Origin: Monarcha castaneiventris obscurior
Taxonomy: Eukaryota > Chordata > Aves > Passeriformes > Monarchidae
Length of the DNA: 64,000 nucleotides
Assembly (NCBI GenBank): GCA_026261815.1
Contig: JAMPIT010000848.1
Span: forward strand, 2,604,001 to 2,668,000
Reading direction: 5' to 3'
Made by a program: the position numbers and the translations under genes. Shown here one piece after another: positions 51,572 to 64,000 of the stretch. The notes beneath the pieces were generated by a model. The model was not told the origin of the DNA. It was given only the letters and a program-made list of their open reading frames with translations, and ran no database searches. Position 1 is the first letter of the stretch, and each line of letters starts with the position of its first letter.

Positions 51572-54500
51572 GTAATAATCCAACAGCAAAAATAACAGTA
51601 GTTAGTACTGCAGCATTCTTCAGAGAGGCTTAAGGAATTTTAGTAGTGCTGTAGACACTGCAGCACCTTAGCAGGGGAATAATTTTGCATAGCTACATAC
51701 TTGGGTCCAATTCTAGCTCCTAAGTCATTTAGCTTGCTTCTTAAGAAATTTGTTATAAAAGAGTATACTTCTTTTTAGCAGAAAAAAGCAAACAAGGCCA
51801 TGTCGAAGACCCCTGGTTGCTGGCTGGAGAGGGTTCACCATGAAAACAGTTTTAGATCTGGGGCACCAGCATGAGTCCTGCTAAAAGGCCTGCTGTTCAA
51901 ATTCTTTCATTAATGAATGCTGACGTCCTGAGTCCTTTGTAGTATATTTTTTTAATGGAGAAGGTGTGTAGTTCTTCTCCCAGTCTGATTTTGCTTTTTC
52001 TTTCAGTCAGATGAGGGATTCCTTTTATTGTTGTTTCGTTTGCTTAAGATCGGTCTGGAGCAGATGCTGTCAGTGCAGTCAATCTTTGCATCTCTTTCTA
52101 AGTGCACATGTACTGCCTGTGCCACTGTCAAACTTTTCAGCTGAAGTTGGAGATAGAATCAGTTTCTTGTGGACAATTTCACAGCTCTGCATAGAATTCA
52201 AATTTGTGGCAGCAAAAGTGACCAGATGTGCAAATTTCCATCTGATGCTTTTCATTAGTTGGCCATGGATGTGGGTTTGCATCAGCAACCTTAAGCTTTA
52301 GATCCTGCAGGAGGTAATTGTGGGTCACCTCAGTGCAGCAAGTTTTCAGCTCTCCATAGATTAGGCTACAAGTAGTTTCTCTTTCTTTTTCCCAGAGTTT
52401 GGACAGCAGTAGGCAAAGTGATTAACACATGAGTCTGCGTAAGTCATGACAGAAGTCATTGTTACTGTTTGAACAGTTCATGCTCACCATTGTAACAAAG
52501 GCTCTGTTTCAGACATTATTTTTATGACTCAGGAAACATCACTTTGTTTTAAATGTTTCTCAGGAACTCCTGGATAAATACCTTATTGTCAATGCCACGC
52601 AGCCAGAAAGCAAGGTCTTCTATTTGAAAATGAAAGGTGATTACTACAGATACCTCTCAGAGGTGGCGTCTGGGGACAATAAGCAAAGTAAGTAGAAATC
52701 AAGTCTCTCATTCTGCAGACCAAGCAGAATCAAGTGTAAAAAACACTTGTATTCTTTTCCCCAACATCAAGTATCTGTTTCTTCTCACTAATGCTCTGTG
52801 GTTATGAAAATAGGTGCAGTGCAAGTCACTTTTGGAGAAAGACTTCACTGAAATTAATAGAAGTGATTGACAGATGTTCATCAATGCAGTCAAACTCTGC
52901 TTGCAGCCCCTGACTACAATGGCTAATTTTCAAGCATATGTGGCACAGTAAAATCATTTTCCTGGAGAATGTAGGTTTCTTTCTCACGGAAAATGCTTTG
53001 TTCCTTTGATGTCATGTTTAAACTATGCATTTAGCTCAAGTCTTCACTGTTGGCAAACTCTCTGCATGCAAATATGGGATATTGGGTTCCTGAGTTTTAA
53101 AGTAATTAATTCTGGAATGGGAAAGCAGTGCTGAACTGTGCCTGAATTCCTGTGAGTGTCTGGTGTAGTCCATGTCTTGCAAACTTAGTTTGATGCCAGC
53201 ATGGAGCTTATTGTTACTCATTAGCCAGGAAGGGACTGTTGGCTTTGCCCTGAAACCCCAACCTGAAATACAAAGTTCATGACCTAACTGTAGGAGTTTA
53301 GTTACCTTTTACTCCCTATATGGTTTTGTCTGGATTTATTATTGATAACTATGACTTCTTCAGCTGGGCTGGAAATGAATGTTTAAAACCAGAACACTTT
53401 GACTTAAGTAGAGTTTGGGTCCATTCAGGTTGGTTCAAATTTGTAGAAAAAAATTTAAGTCTCTATTAAAAAATCTATTTCAGCATTAATAGTTCAGCAA
53501 GTGAAAGGCTTTTGAATTTAAAAACATTGAAGTAAGTGTCTGTGGATAGGTAATTGTATGAATTTCTGGTGGCACAGTAGTCTAGGCTGAGAATATAATT
53601 GCTTCCCCCGTGAAGTAGAGATGTATTTATGTGGCTGTAATTGCTTCTTGCAGCAACGGTAGCAAACTCCCAGCAAGCTTATCAGGAGGCATTTGAAATT
53701 AGCAAGAAAGAGATGCAGCCAACACACCCCATTCGACTCGGTTTGGCTCTAAATTTCTCTGTCTTCTACTATGAGATCCTAAATTCTCCTGAAAAAGCCT
53801 GTAATCTGGCAAAGACGGTAAGCAGACTCTTCATATCACCAATTTTTGTGGAGGCTGAGGAGGTAATTACATGGTTACAGTAGCACTTTGTAGATGATTA
53901 TGCTTTTTGCTATCAAATTCCTTAAAAATGCTGTCATTGAACTGTTGTCATTGTAGTATATTTTCAGGTAAGTTGGTTTGCTGGACTAGCTTAGCTTTGG
54001 GTAAGGCTGATTTGCTACTGCAGCTGTTCCAGTGACAAGGAAGACAAATTGCTTCTTTTTAATGTCCACCTAATTCTCTTAGAATGTGTTTGTGTCAAAA
54101 TTGAAAACACTGGAATTAATTTAGCGCTTCTTAAGTGAAATATTTATTTAAATTGGAGCACTTAGCCAGTACATGAAGTGTTGTCTGTGTGCCCATCTTT
54201 GTAGCCCTAAATGTCCTTGTTATCCATATGCATGTGTACCCCTCTCTCCAGAGACCAGAAAGAGCTTTTGTGATGAGTTGTGGCAAACAAACAGACAGTC
54301 ATTTTTTCCTTAGCCTTCTCCCTAAAATAGGATTAGTCCTCTAAATGGAGCTTTTTGTGTCTGTGAAAATTGTCTGGTAGTAACTTGAATAACATGGCAT
54401 TAGGTGAATCTTTGTGTCCTTAATAGGCACTTCAGTAAGACTTTGTAACAAGAAGTGATGTTTTGCTGTAAAATGCTGCTGCTGTTCTTGCTTTTTTTAG

Positions 54501-55763
54501 TTAAAATGCTTACATCTGTTTGAAACCTGAACGAAGAAATAGCACTTATGGCTCTCAGACTCACAGTATTGATTTTCATGTGTAACAGATGGATGGGAAG
54601 AATGGCTTTGTTAATCTCTAGTGGAACATACCTGATTTCCTCTGCTGTTTTGAAAAGAAATTGAAAACCTTCCTCCCCACTGTTGAAAAATCTTGTGTTC
54701 CATTTTCTTGTCTACTCACTCATGTACAATATGTATCTCCTAGTAATGGTACCTTTGTCTTTCACTGTTTATTTAGACCAATGAGACCTTCCTTTTTAAT
54801 GAAAGTCTCTTTTCTTAAGTGTTGTTCTTAAACCTGACTTCAAGATATGTGAACCATTTCTCAGCATGACACAGAGAATGCTCTTGCCTTTTCAGTATTT
54901 GGTATTGCCTTGATTAGTAAAGTTTTTCTGGGCTTTAATCTGAGCACCCCTGAAGATTTCTATTTTCCCCTGGCTGTCTAGGATCTGGTGCTCACTTTGG
55001 TTTGCATTTCTTCTTGTGGTGGAAAAGAAAAATTCTGGAAGCTTTTTTTACTGAATTTGGATAGTAATGTGGCAGATTTGTAATCTCTGTATAAGCAGAA
55101 GTGACTTCAGAAAGCAGAGCGTGAAAGGGCTGTGTTATGTTTTTAGGCATTTGATGAAGCGATAGCAGAGCTGGACACGCTGAATGAAGAGTCTTACAAA
55201 GACAGCACCCTGATCATGCAGCTGCTTAGGGACAACCTCACTGTGAGTACCATGGGGCAAACCACTGCACTCTAGGCTGCTGCACTCTGTGAAGTGGGAC
55301 TCAGCATCTGAAAGCTGATGCAGTTCTGTGCAATTAAAAGCTTTTTCTCAGGCGTTAACTGCATGTGTTAACTGCGATGCTTTTTGAAACCAGACCAGTT
55401 AAACTTGCTTGTTCAAACTAGGAATCACTTATTAATTGCTGTAACAAACTCAGATGCTTTTTATTACACCGAGTGGAGTTTGTTCTCAACAGTTTTATGT
55501 GGAACTTCCCAGCTTGGGCTGGCTTCTTGCTTATCTTTTATTCATGTTCTAGATTATTATTCTTTAGCTTTGCTATTAAGTTCAGTTCTGCATTGCTCTT
55601 AGCTGAGAAAGTTGCACAGCTACTACTAATTACGCTGTCTTCCCTTTCCTGACAATTGTAATTAACTGTGCTTCCAGCATAAACACGTGTTTGTATTTCC
55701 TTACAGCTATGGACGTCGGAAAACCAGGGAGATGAAGGGGATGCTGGGGAGGGAGAGAACTAA
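51278..55763 (+). CDS. YWHAB: YWHAB, 14-3-3 protein beta (complete CDS, five coding exons)
   Basis: 14-3-3 beta is a cytosolic dimeric adaptor that binds phosphoserine/threonine motifs in partners such as RAF kinases and controls their activity and localisation. Coding exons: 51278-51571, 52564-52687, 53654-53817, 55147-55242 and 55707-55763. All introns are GT-AG and the phases join cleanly to 735 nt, that is 244 residues plus stop, the usual family length. Visible marks are family signature 1 [11 protein letters not shown] (residues 41-51), the phosphopeptide-binding set K49, R56, R127 and Y128, Ser58 at the dimer interface, and signature 2 [18 protein letters not shown] (211-228), followed by an acidic tail ending GEGEN. 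The start is MDKSELVQK with a strong Kozak context (GCCATGG). The earlier Met of the human long form (MTMDK) is absent. Paralogues such as zeta are excluded by the beta-type N- and C-termini and by synteny. Confidence 0.97.
52564..52687 (+). CDS. YWHAB: YWHAB exon 3
   Basis: Follows CAG at 52561-52563 and opens [15 protein letters not shown]. It holds the R127-Y128 phosphate-binding pair and ends after GDNKQ plus one base before donor GTAAGT. Confidence 0.95.
53654..53817 (+). CDS. YWHAB: YWHAB exon 4
   Basis: Acceptor TTGCAG ends at 53653. The split codon completes a threonine ([11 protein letters not shown]). The exon encodes residues 140-194 including [19 protein letters not shown], and ends in phase 0 after LAKT, followed by donor GTAAGC. 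Confidence 0.95.
55147..55242 (+). CDS. YWHAB: YWHAB exon 5
   Basis: Acceptor TTTTAG ends at 55146. It encodes residues 195-226, [15 protein letters not shown] through the first part of signature 2, and ends in phase 0 before donor GTGAGT. Confidence 0.95.
55707..55763 (+). CDS. YWHAB: YWHAB exon 6, coding part
   Basis: Acceptor TTACAG ends at 55706. It encodes [18 protein letters not shown] and the TAA stop. The acidic, flexible tail is beta-type. Confidence 0.95.
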   Translation, partial: LWTSENQGDEGDAGEGEN

Positions 55764-57620
55764 TGGCTGTCACGCTTCACTATATGTTCAATGTCACCCT
55801 GTATCCTACACATAATCCCTTTGTGCGACAAGCAAAAAGAATAGTACATCGACTTTCACAACCTCAACGTAGCAAAAACTGTCTGTGGGGTAAAACCGGT
55901 TGGTTGGTGTTTTGTGTACCTAGAGCGGAGGTCGGTTATTCCAATGGCATTCCGAACTTTCCTATTCCGAACATTTACAGTTCCGATTACCGTGTTTATA
56001 TTTTTAACTGAACACTGTGATGATAATAATAATAGTAATAATGGGTTTTGTGACTGCAATTGACTTTACAAAACTCTTATTGGTAGAAAAGTAGACATCA
56101 ATTATGTAACTCTGGCGAGCTTAATTTGGCACCAAAATAGTCGAAGTACAATTCTGTTGTAAAGTTGTACAGAAAGTTATAGAGATTCTATTGTGACACT
56201 GGGGCATGGAAGGAAAACAATCCAATGTATGGCATTCCAGTTAGGGACACTGCTATGAGGTAGTTGAACAGGCACACTCTGTAGACATTTGTAACCGAGT
56301 CTGAGGCACCGCTTTCAGTCAAAAGCTCACTTTGTCAATCCTGTCTTTCTGGGGATGGGGTTTGTTTTGGGGAGGAGGGAAATGGGGGAGTTAGCAGCTT
56401 GATTTCCAAACTCTTTACACTGGCAGATAACTGGGATTTGACTTCTCAAAGTGCTTTCATGCTCATACCACATGCATGACTAAGCCCCTTCCCACAGCAA
56501 TAACTTTTACCTAGTTACAACTTAGATATTCTTCAGTAGTGAAAACTCTTGGTTCGCTGCCATGGACTTGCAATAGGAGAAGATTCAATTTTTTGAATGG
56601 CCTTATTAGTCTGGGTGATACCATGAAGTGATCTGCCACTTCTGCATTACTTTACTCTTAGGTGAATCAAAATCTCCATGGTATTCCCATTCTCAATTTA
56701 TCCTGAAAACTTCTAAAGTAATCCATTGAGCCATCTTTAAGTTCACTTTATAGAAATTTTTCTCCCACTGGACTCTGTTCATCCTTGACCCTCTCACCTG
56801 TTTAAACTCCATTAAAGCAATTTTGGACTCCCACATACACATCATCTTTTCCGTGGTTCCTGGTGATGTCGGGATGGTGGATGAGGCCTGCACCTCACCA
56901 AGGACAGGTTTCTTCCTTGGGTGTTTGAGAGCTGCCAGTGCTGTTGCATTCTTCAGCTCTTGTCTGCCTTTCTTTGGTGGTGCCAGGAAACTGGCTCAAG
57001 TACTGGCTCAAATATTCAGGATTTCCCATCTCGTGCTGGAATGCAGACCTACACATCTGTAACGCTTGTAATATTTGAGCTCCAAACGTCCTCACCTTGT
57101 CATGTTTCAAACATGTCCCATTACACAAAACCTAGTAAGAGTTGCGTGAATAATGCAGTGGAAAAGATTAGGAGTAGTCACCTCTCAGTCCCGTGGTATC
57201 ATCCCCTGCCTTCACATTCCACTTAGGTATAGGATCCATCTGTTTGTCCATCTGTCTGCTGAAAAGAATTTCATGCACTGATTTTAAAACTCCCCTCTAC
57301 TAGCTGAACAAATTGTGCAGTTAATACTTGGCGCTTGATAAATGCAGTAGTGAATGTGGAACCGAGCCTGTCTGTATATCTGGTAGCTCTTTTCGCTTTG
57401 TTTTTACTGACCAGTATTCTGCCTAAAGTTTGCTTCTGTGACGGTTATATTGCCTAGCACACACGTGGTTGTGAGAATAGTATAGCAAAAAGAAATACCT
57501 GGTTATTGATGTACTAGATTTGTGTATGTCTTTTAAACAGTTCTAGTTTCACCTTACACAAAATAATCAGGAAAGTGTAAAAGAATTCAAAAGTGAATAA
57601 TAAAAAAAAATTTTATCATT
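55764..57620 (+). other. YWHAB: YWHAB 3' untranslated region
   Basis: Follows the stop codon without a further good donor and runs to the AATAAA at 57599, giving about 1.85 kb, similar to the long 3' UTR expected for this gene. It contains an (AAT)-rich microsatellite around 56023-56044 and a possible early poly(A) signal ATTAAA at 56811-56816. The short frames within it are not coding. Confidence 0.75.
57599..57604 (+). terminator. YWHAB: Poly(A) signal of YWHAB
   Basis: AATAAA, followed by a run of A and then a GT-rich stretch (TGGTCATGTCTGTTGTCTTT) about 20-40 nt downstream, the usual layout of a cleavage site. Cleavage is expected near 57615-57625. Confidence 0.7.
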
Positions 57621-59365
57621 TGGTCATGTCTGTTGTCTTTGCTGTAGTAGTGGCAATTGTGGTATTTACTATTGTGGTAGTAAAATCACCACTTGTATTC
57701 AGTTCTCAGTTTGTGGATTGTGTGAGTTGATTCATGGTTTACAAATACTGAGTTACTCATTCCTTTACTGAGAGACTTCCCCACACACCTTCCCAGATTT
57801 GTAGGAGAAAACACTTTCTCTTCTTTTTTGTCGAGGGCATACTTGTAATATATTGTCATTGCAGGGCTTAAATACAGCTCTGAATAACCATTTAACTTGT
57901 CATGAGTCATTGCATATTGTAGGGTTGAACGCACTGTAAATGAGAGAAGTCTGTTGGTTACATTTAGAGATTTTTCTCGGGAATCTTTTAAATGCCCAGT
58001 GTGACCACAGGGCTGGCCTCACCTCTGCACACCCAGCTCTGCTTGTCTCAGACTGTGCTGTGCTAAAGCGACACCAAGAGCGCAAAGTAAGTGGAGACAT
58101 CTTCCTGGGCTTAAGAGCACTTGAAGGGGTGGATGGCAGTAGCCAGGCAGCAGATGCCAGGCACCCTAAAAGCTTCAAGGAGCTTGGTCCTGCTCCCAGA
58201 GCTTCCTGCTCCTGCAGTAGGGCAACACAGAAGTGTGCACGGTGGAAAATGTCACTCACTGCTCTTGATTGACCACTATGAAGGCATTAGGCCAAAATCT
58301 AACCAGCTGTTTCTCGACCGCTGCTCTGCCCTGTGCCATGGCTTTACGTGGTGGTCCCTCCGTGTCTGTAATTATTGCTACTTTGTCATTTTCTTCAGCC
58401 TTTATGGACATACCTAAATGTATGCACATATCATACATGTTAAATTATTCTATAGTGTGCACTAACTCCCAGTCTGAGTCACACCAATGACACTGTCAGC
58501 TCTTAGAAGAAAAATCCCTGTGTGTGCTAGCTGCTCCTGTTCAGAGACCACCTCATGTCTTAGTCCTTTCACACATCTCTCATCCTTACTGTCTCTTTTG
58601 GGGAAATAGTGAGCTGAGGAGGCTGGTCTGCAGCAGTGATGAGTTGAGGGGGTGTCTCAATTTTTTATTTAATTCTGTCCTTCTGGGAAAGGGCTCTCCA
58701 GCTGGCCCAGCTACCGTAAGAGTCCAGGTGCACTATACGTGTTTAGCTCATATTGCTGCCACAGCTTCTCATTCTTGGCACTGGTGTTCATCTGACCTTT
58801 GGGTGAGGCATCTTTGTGTGGGAAACCACCAGAAGGCTTTTTTGAGTGTAAAGGTTCTCCTGATTGCCCCGCAGCTGACTCTTCCGAGGGTGCGGGATGG
58901 GGTGGAGCCGGATGCTGGGGAAACTGCTTTGGAATTGTACTGCCTGCGGCTCCAGGTTCGCCTGTGCTTTGATCCAGCGTTTCAGCAGCACAGTTACGTC
59001 CGAAACAGCTGGGATGCAATTTCTATAGATGAAAGTGACCTTACAGCGCTCCTGGGTTGTACAAACAAGAGGTGACGATGGCAGAGGCCACATCCCCTGG
59101 GTCTCTGTTGGGTCCTGAGGGAGATTGCTGTGGAGCTTGGAAATGCGTGAGTGCCCGGTGGTGAGGGATTTGTAACCGAGCTGTGCAAGTCTCCTGCCTG
59201 TACTCCTTAACTTGAGAGAATTACATACCAGAAGGTGCATGTGATTTCTTAAAAGCGCGTAGGTGGGACACGCTGTCAATGTTCCAGGGCGGCATGCAGC
59301 GCGATTCCCCTGCCCTTCGTTTGGGAAGGCACGAGACTCGCAAAAGTGGAGATGCAGCTGCAGAA
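57621..59365. other. Intergenic between YWHAB and PABPC1L
   Basis: About 1.7 kb without a recognisable gene. Open frames on both strands around 58520-59075 are long but match nothing I know and have no codon-like character. Confidence 0.55.
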
Positions 59366-59369
59366 CCCC

Positions 59370-59790
59370 TGAGCCCCTCGGGTCCGCGGGGCCGCCGCTG
59401 CCCGTGCCCGCAGGGGTGTCCGCAGAGCACCGCATCGCTCCGCACGGGGCGGGGCAGGGCCGCACCTGGCCGGGGTGGGCGGTGGGGCCGTGGGCGGTGG
59501 GCGGAGGTCCTGTCCCGCCCCCGGGGCCGCCGCGGAAGAGGCGCTCGGTGCCCGCAGCCGCACTGGAGCGGTGCTGCCGAGGCGAGCGCTCGGTGTGAGT
59601 GCGGGGCCGGCTCCCATCGCCCAGCTCCGGCTGCCGGGGCCGTTTCTCCGGGGCGGGGGTGGCCGGGGGTCCCGGGCGGGCTCGGGCAGGGTGAGCGGCG
59701 CTCCTCCGCAGCCCCGTCCCGTTGCCGGCGGTGAGCGCTGCCCTTGGCTCCCGCGGCGGGGCTGTGCCGCCTCTGCCCCGCCGCTCCCCT
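59370..59790 (+). promoter_or_regulatory. PABPC1L: CpG island upstream of PABPC1L, likely promoter
   Basis: GC- and CpG-rich block about 1 kb upstream of the PABPC1L start codon. It holds two clusters of closely spaced G runs (about 59469-59505 and 59651-59690) able to form G-quadruplexes, and no TATA box. Several GTGAG-type donors lie in it (for example about 59691 and 59730). Because an acceptor stands directly before the coding start at 60753, transcription probably begins here in an untranslated exon. Exact start unknown. Confidence 0.6.
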
Positions 59791-60012
59791 CTCGCCGCTC
59801 CGACCGCCCTCTCCCCCTTTGAACTCCCTTTCCCCCCTGTCCTGTGGCGCTGGGGCTGCTCTGTTACCCTGTGTTTGTTTTGGGGGGGCCCTGGGAGGCG
59901 CCTCTGGTGGTGCGAGGAGCGGGGCTGTGTCACGGAGCCCTGTGCTCTACCGTGGGCTGCCCGCCCTCGATGCACCTCTCCTCTACATGCCTGTTAATTT
60001 TGCGTATCTTTA

Positions 60013-60050
60013 GGTATCTAAACAAGTGTTTCAGGACTTTTGAGCTTTCA
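60013..60050 (+). other. PABPC1L: Possible untranslated PABPC1L exon
   Basis: A 38-nt block lies between an acceptor-like TATCTTTAG and a strong donor CAG/GTAAGA at 60051. It would fit as a small non-coding exon between the CpG island and the first coding exon. This is inferred from splice signals alone. Confidence 0.25.
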
Positions 60051-60752
60051 GGTAAGAGCCCCAAGGACAGGTTTATAAGCTTTTGGGGCAGGACCTCCGT
60101 TTTTGTGTTCAGTACCCTGGGGGTCTCAAGCAGTGACTGTCGTCTTCACATAGAACTTTATACTCAACTGAAACCAGCAGAGACTGAGCATCAATTTGCC
60201 TGCTCTGGGAACAGTAATCAACAAGCTGAAAAACTGGGGAGGGGTGGTTGAAACCCTTTGTTTGCCTCGTTAGAGACTGAGTTGTTTGCAGGGAGCAGCA
60301 TGGGGTGCAGGTCTGCTCCCTGGGCATCAATATGAACCCACACTGCTTGGGTCTGCTCTGGCTGCAGGGAGCCATTAAGGAGTTAAAATGGAAGTCTCTG
60401 GTGTAGAAGGGCGTTTACCTTCTGAGGAATTAAGCTCCTATTTTACTTCTCGGGGGGCTTGAGTGTTGCAAGGAGCAAATGTGTGTGGTGTGTCCCTCTG
60501 CATGCTTCCAGGGTGTGCAAGGGCTGTGAGGTGCAGATCACCCCCACTCAACTTTTGCACCAAAATTATTATGTCCTGGAAAGTTTTGGGGTTGCAGCTT
60601 CCTTGGGGCATTCCTGTTCATGCTGGTGGGAAGGGAAGGGCATTGCTTGCACTTGTGCTGCTGCAGCAGGGCGAGCCCCAGTGTGGGTCTGGTGTTGCTG
60701 CAGACAACCTGAAACCTGCACCCTGCAGCCTCGGGTCTGTCTCCCTCTACAG

Positions 60753-64000
<3,248 letters not shown>

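Noticed and set aside
58788..59975. Minus-strand 395-codon open frame upstream of PABPC1L
   Set aside because: Half of it lies in the CpG island and is A/G/P/R-rich, the other half resembles nothing known; no promoter or splice pattern supports it.

Overview
This window looks like a bird nuclear chromosome segment. Three signs point that way: CR1-type LINE 3' ends on both strands, short introns with GC-rich CpG-island promoters, and the vertebrate gene order RIMS4 - YWHAB - PABPC1L, which is known from human 20q13.12 and which I expect on avian chromosome 20. No species can be named from the sequence alone.

Layout. Positions 1-7428 are the promoter-proximal part of intron 1 of RIMS4, a minus-strand gene for a synaptic active-zone RIM-family protein. 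Its first coding exon (7429-7525) lies in a CpG island at about 7260-7860. From about 7960 to 43480 there are roughly 35 kb with no gene I can support. That desert holds two CR1 fragments, several short tandem duplications and a 161-nt uninterrupted pyrimidine tract; a third CR1 fragment ends about 250 bp before the next CpG island. YWHAB (14-3-3 beta, plus strand) is complete: CpG-island promoter and non-coding exon 1 (donor at 43745), five coding exons from 51278 to 55763 giving exactly 244 codons plus stop, and a 3' UTR of about 1.85 kb ending near the AATAAA at 57599. About 3 kb further on, PABPC1L (embryonic poly(A)-binding protein, plus strand) begins. Four coding exons (60772-63427) are present, covering RRM1, RRM2 and the start of RRM3; the rest lies beyond the window.

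The genes are neighbours by conserved synteny and do not form a functional unit. RIMS4 acts at synapses, YWHAB is a widely expressed phosphoserine/threonine adaptor, and PABPC1L supports translation of stored mRNA in oocytes and early embryos. I found no clearly new system. The observations most worth following are a perfect RFX X-box in the YWHAB CpG island, a perfect 16-bp-stem hairpin in YWHAB intron 1, the long pyrimidine tract, a PABPC1-like RRM3 in PABPC1L, and an unidentified 120-codon open frame upstream of YWHAB.
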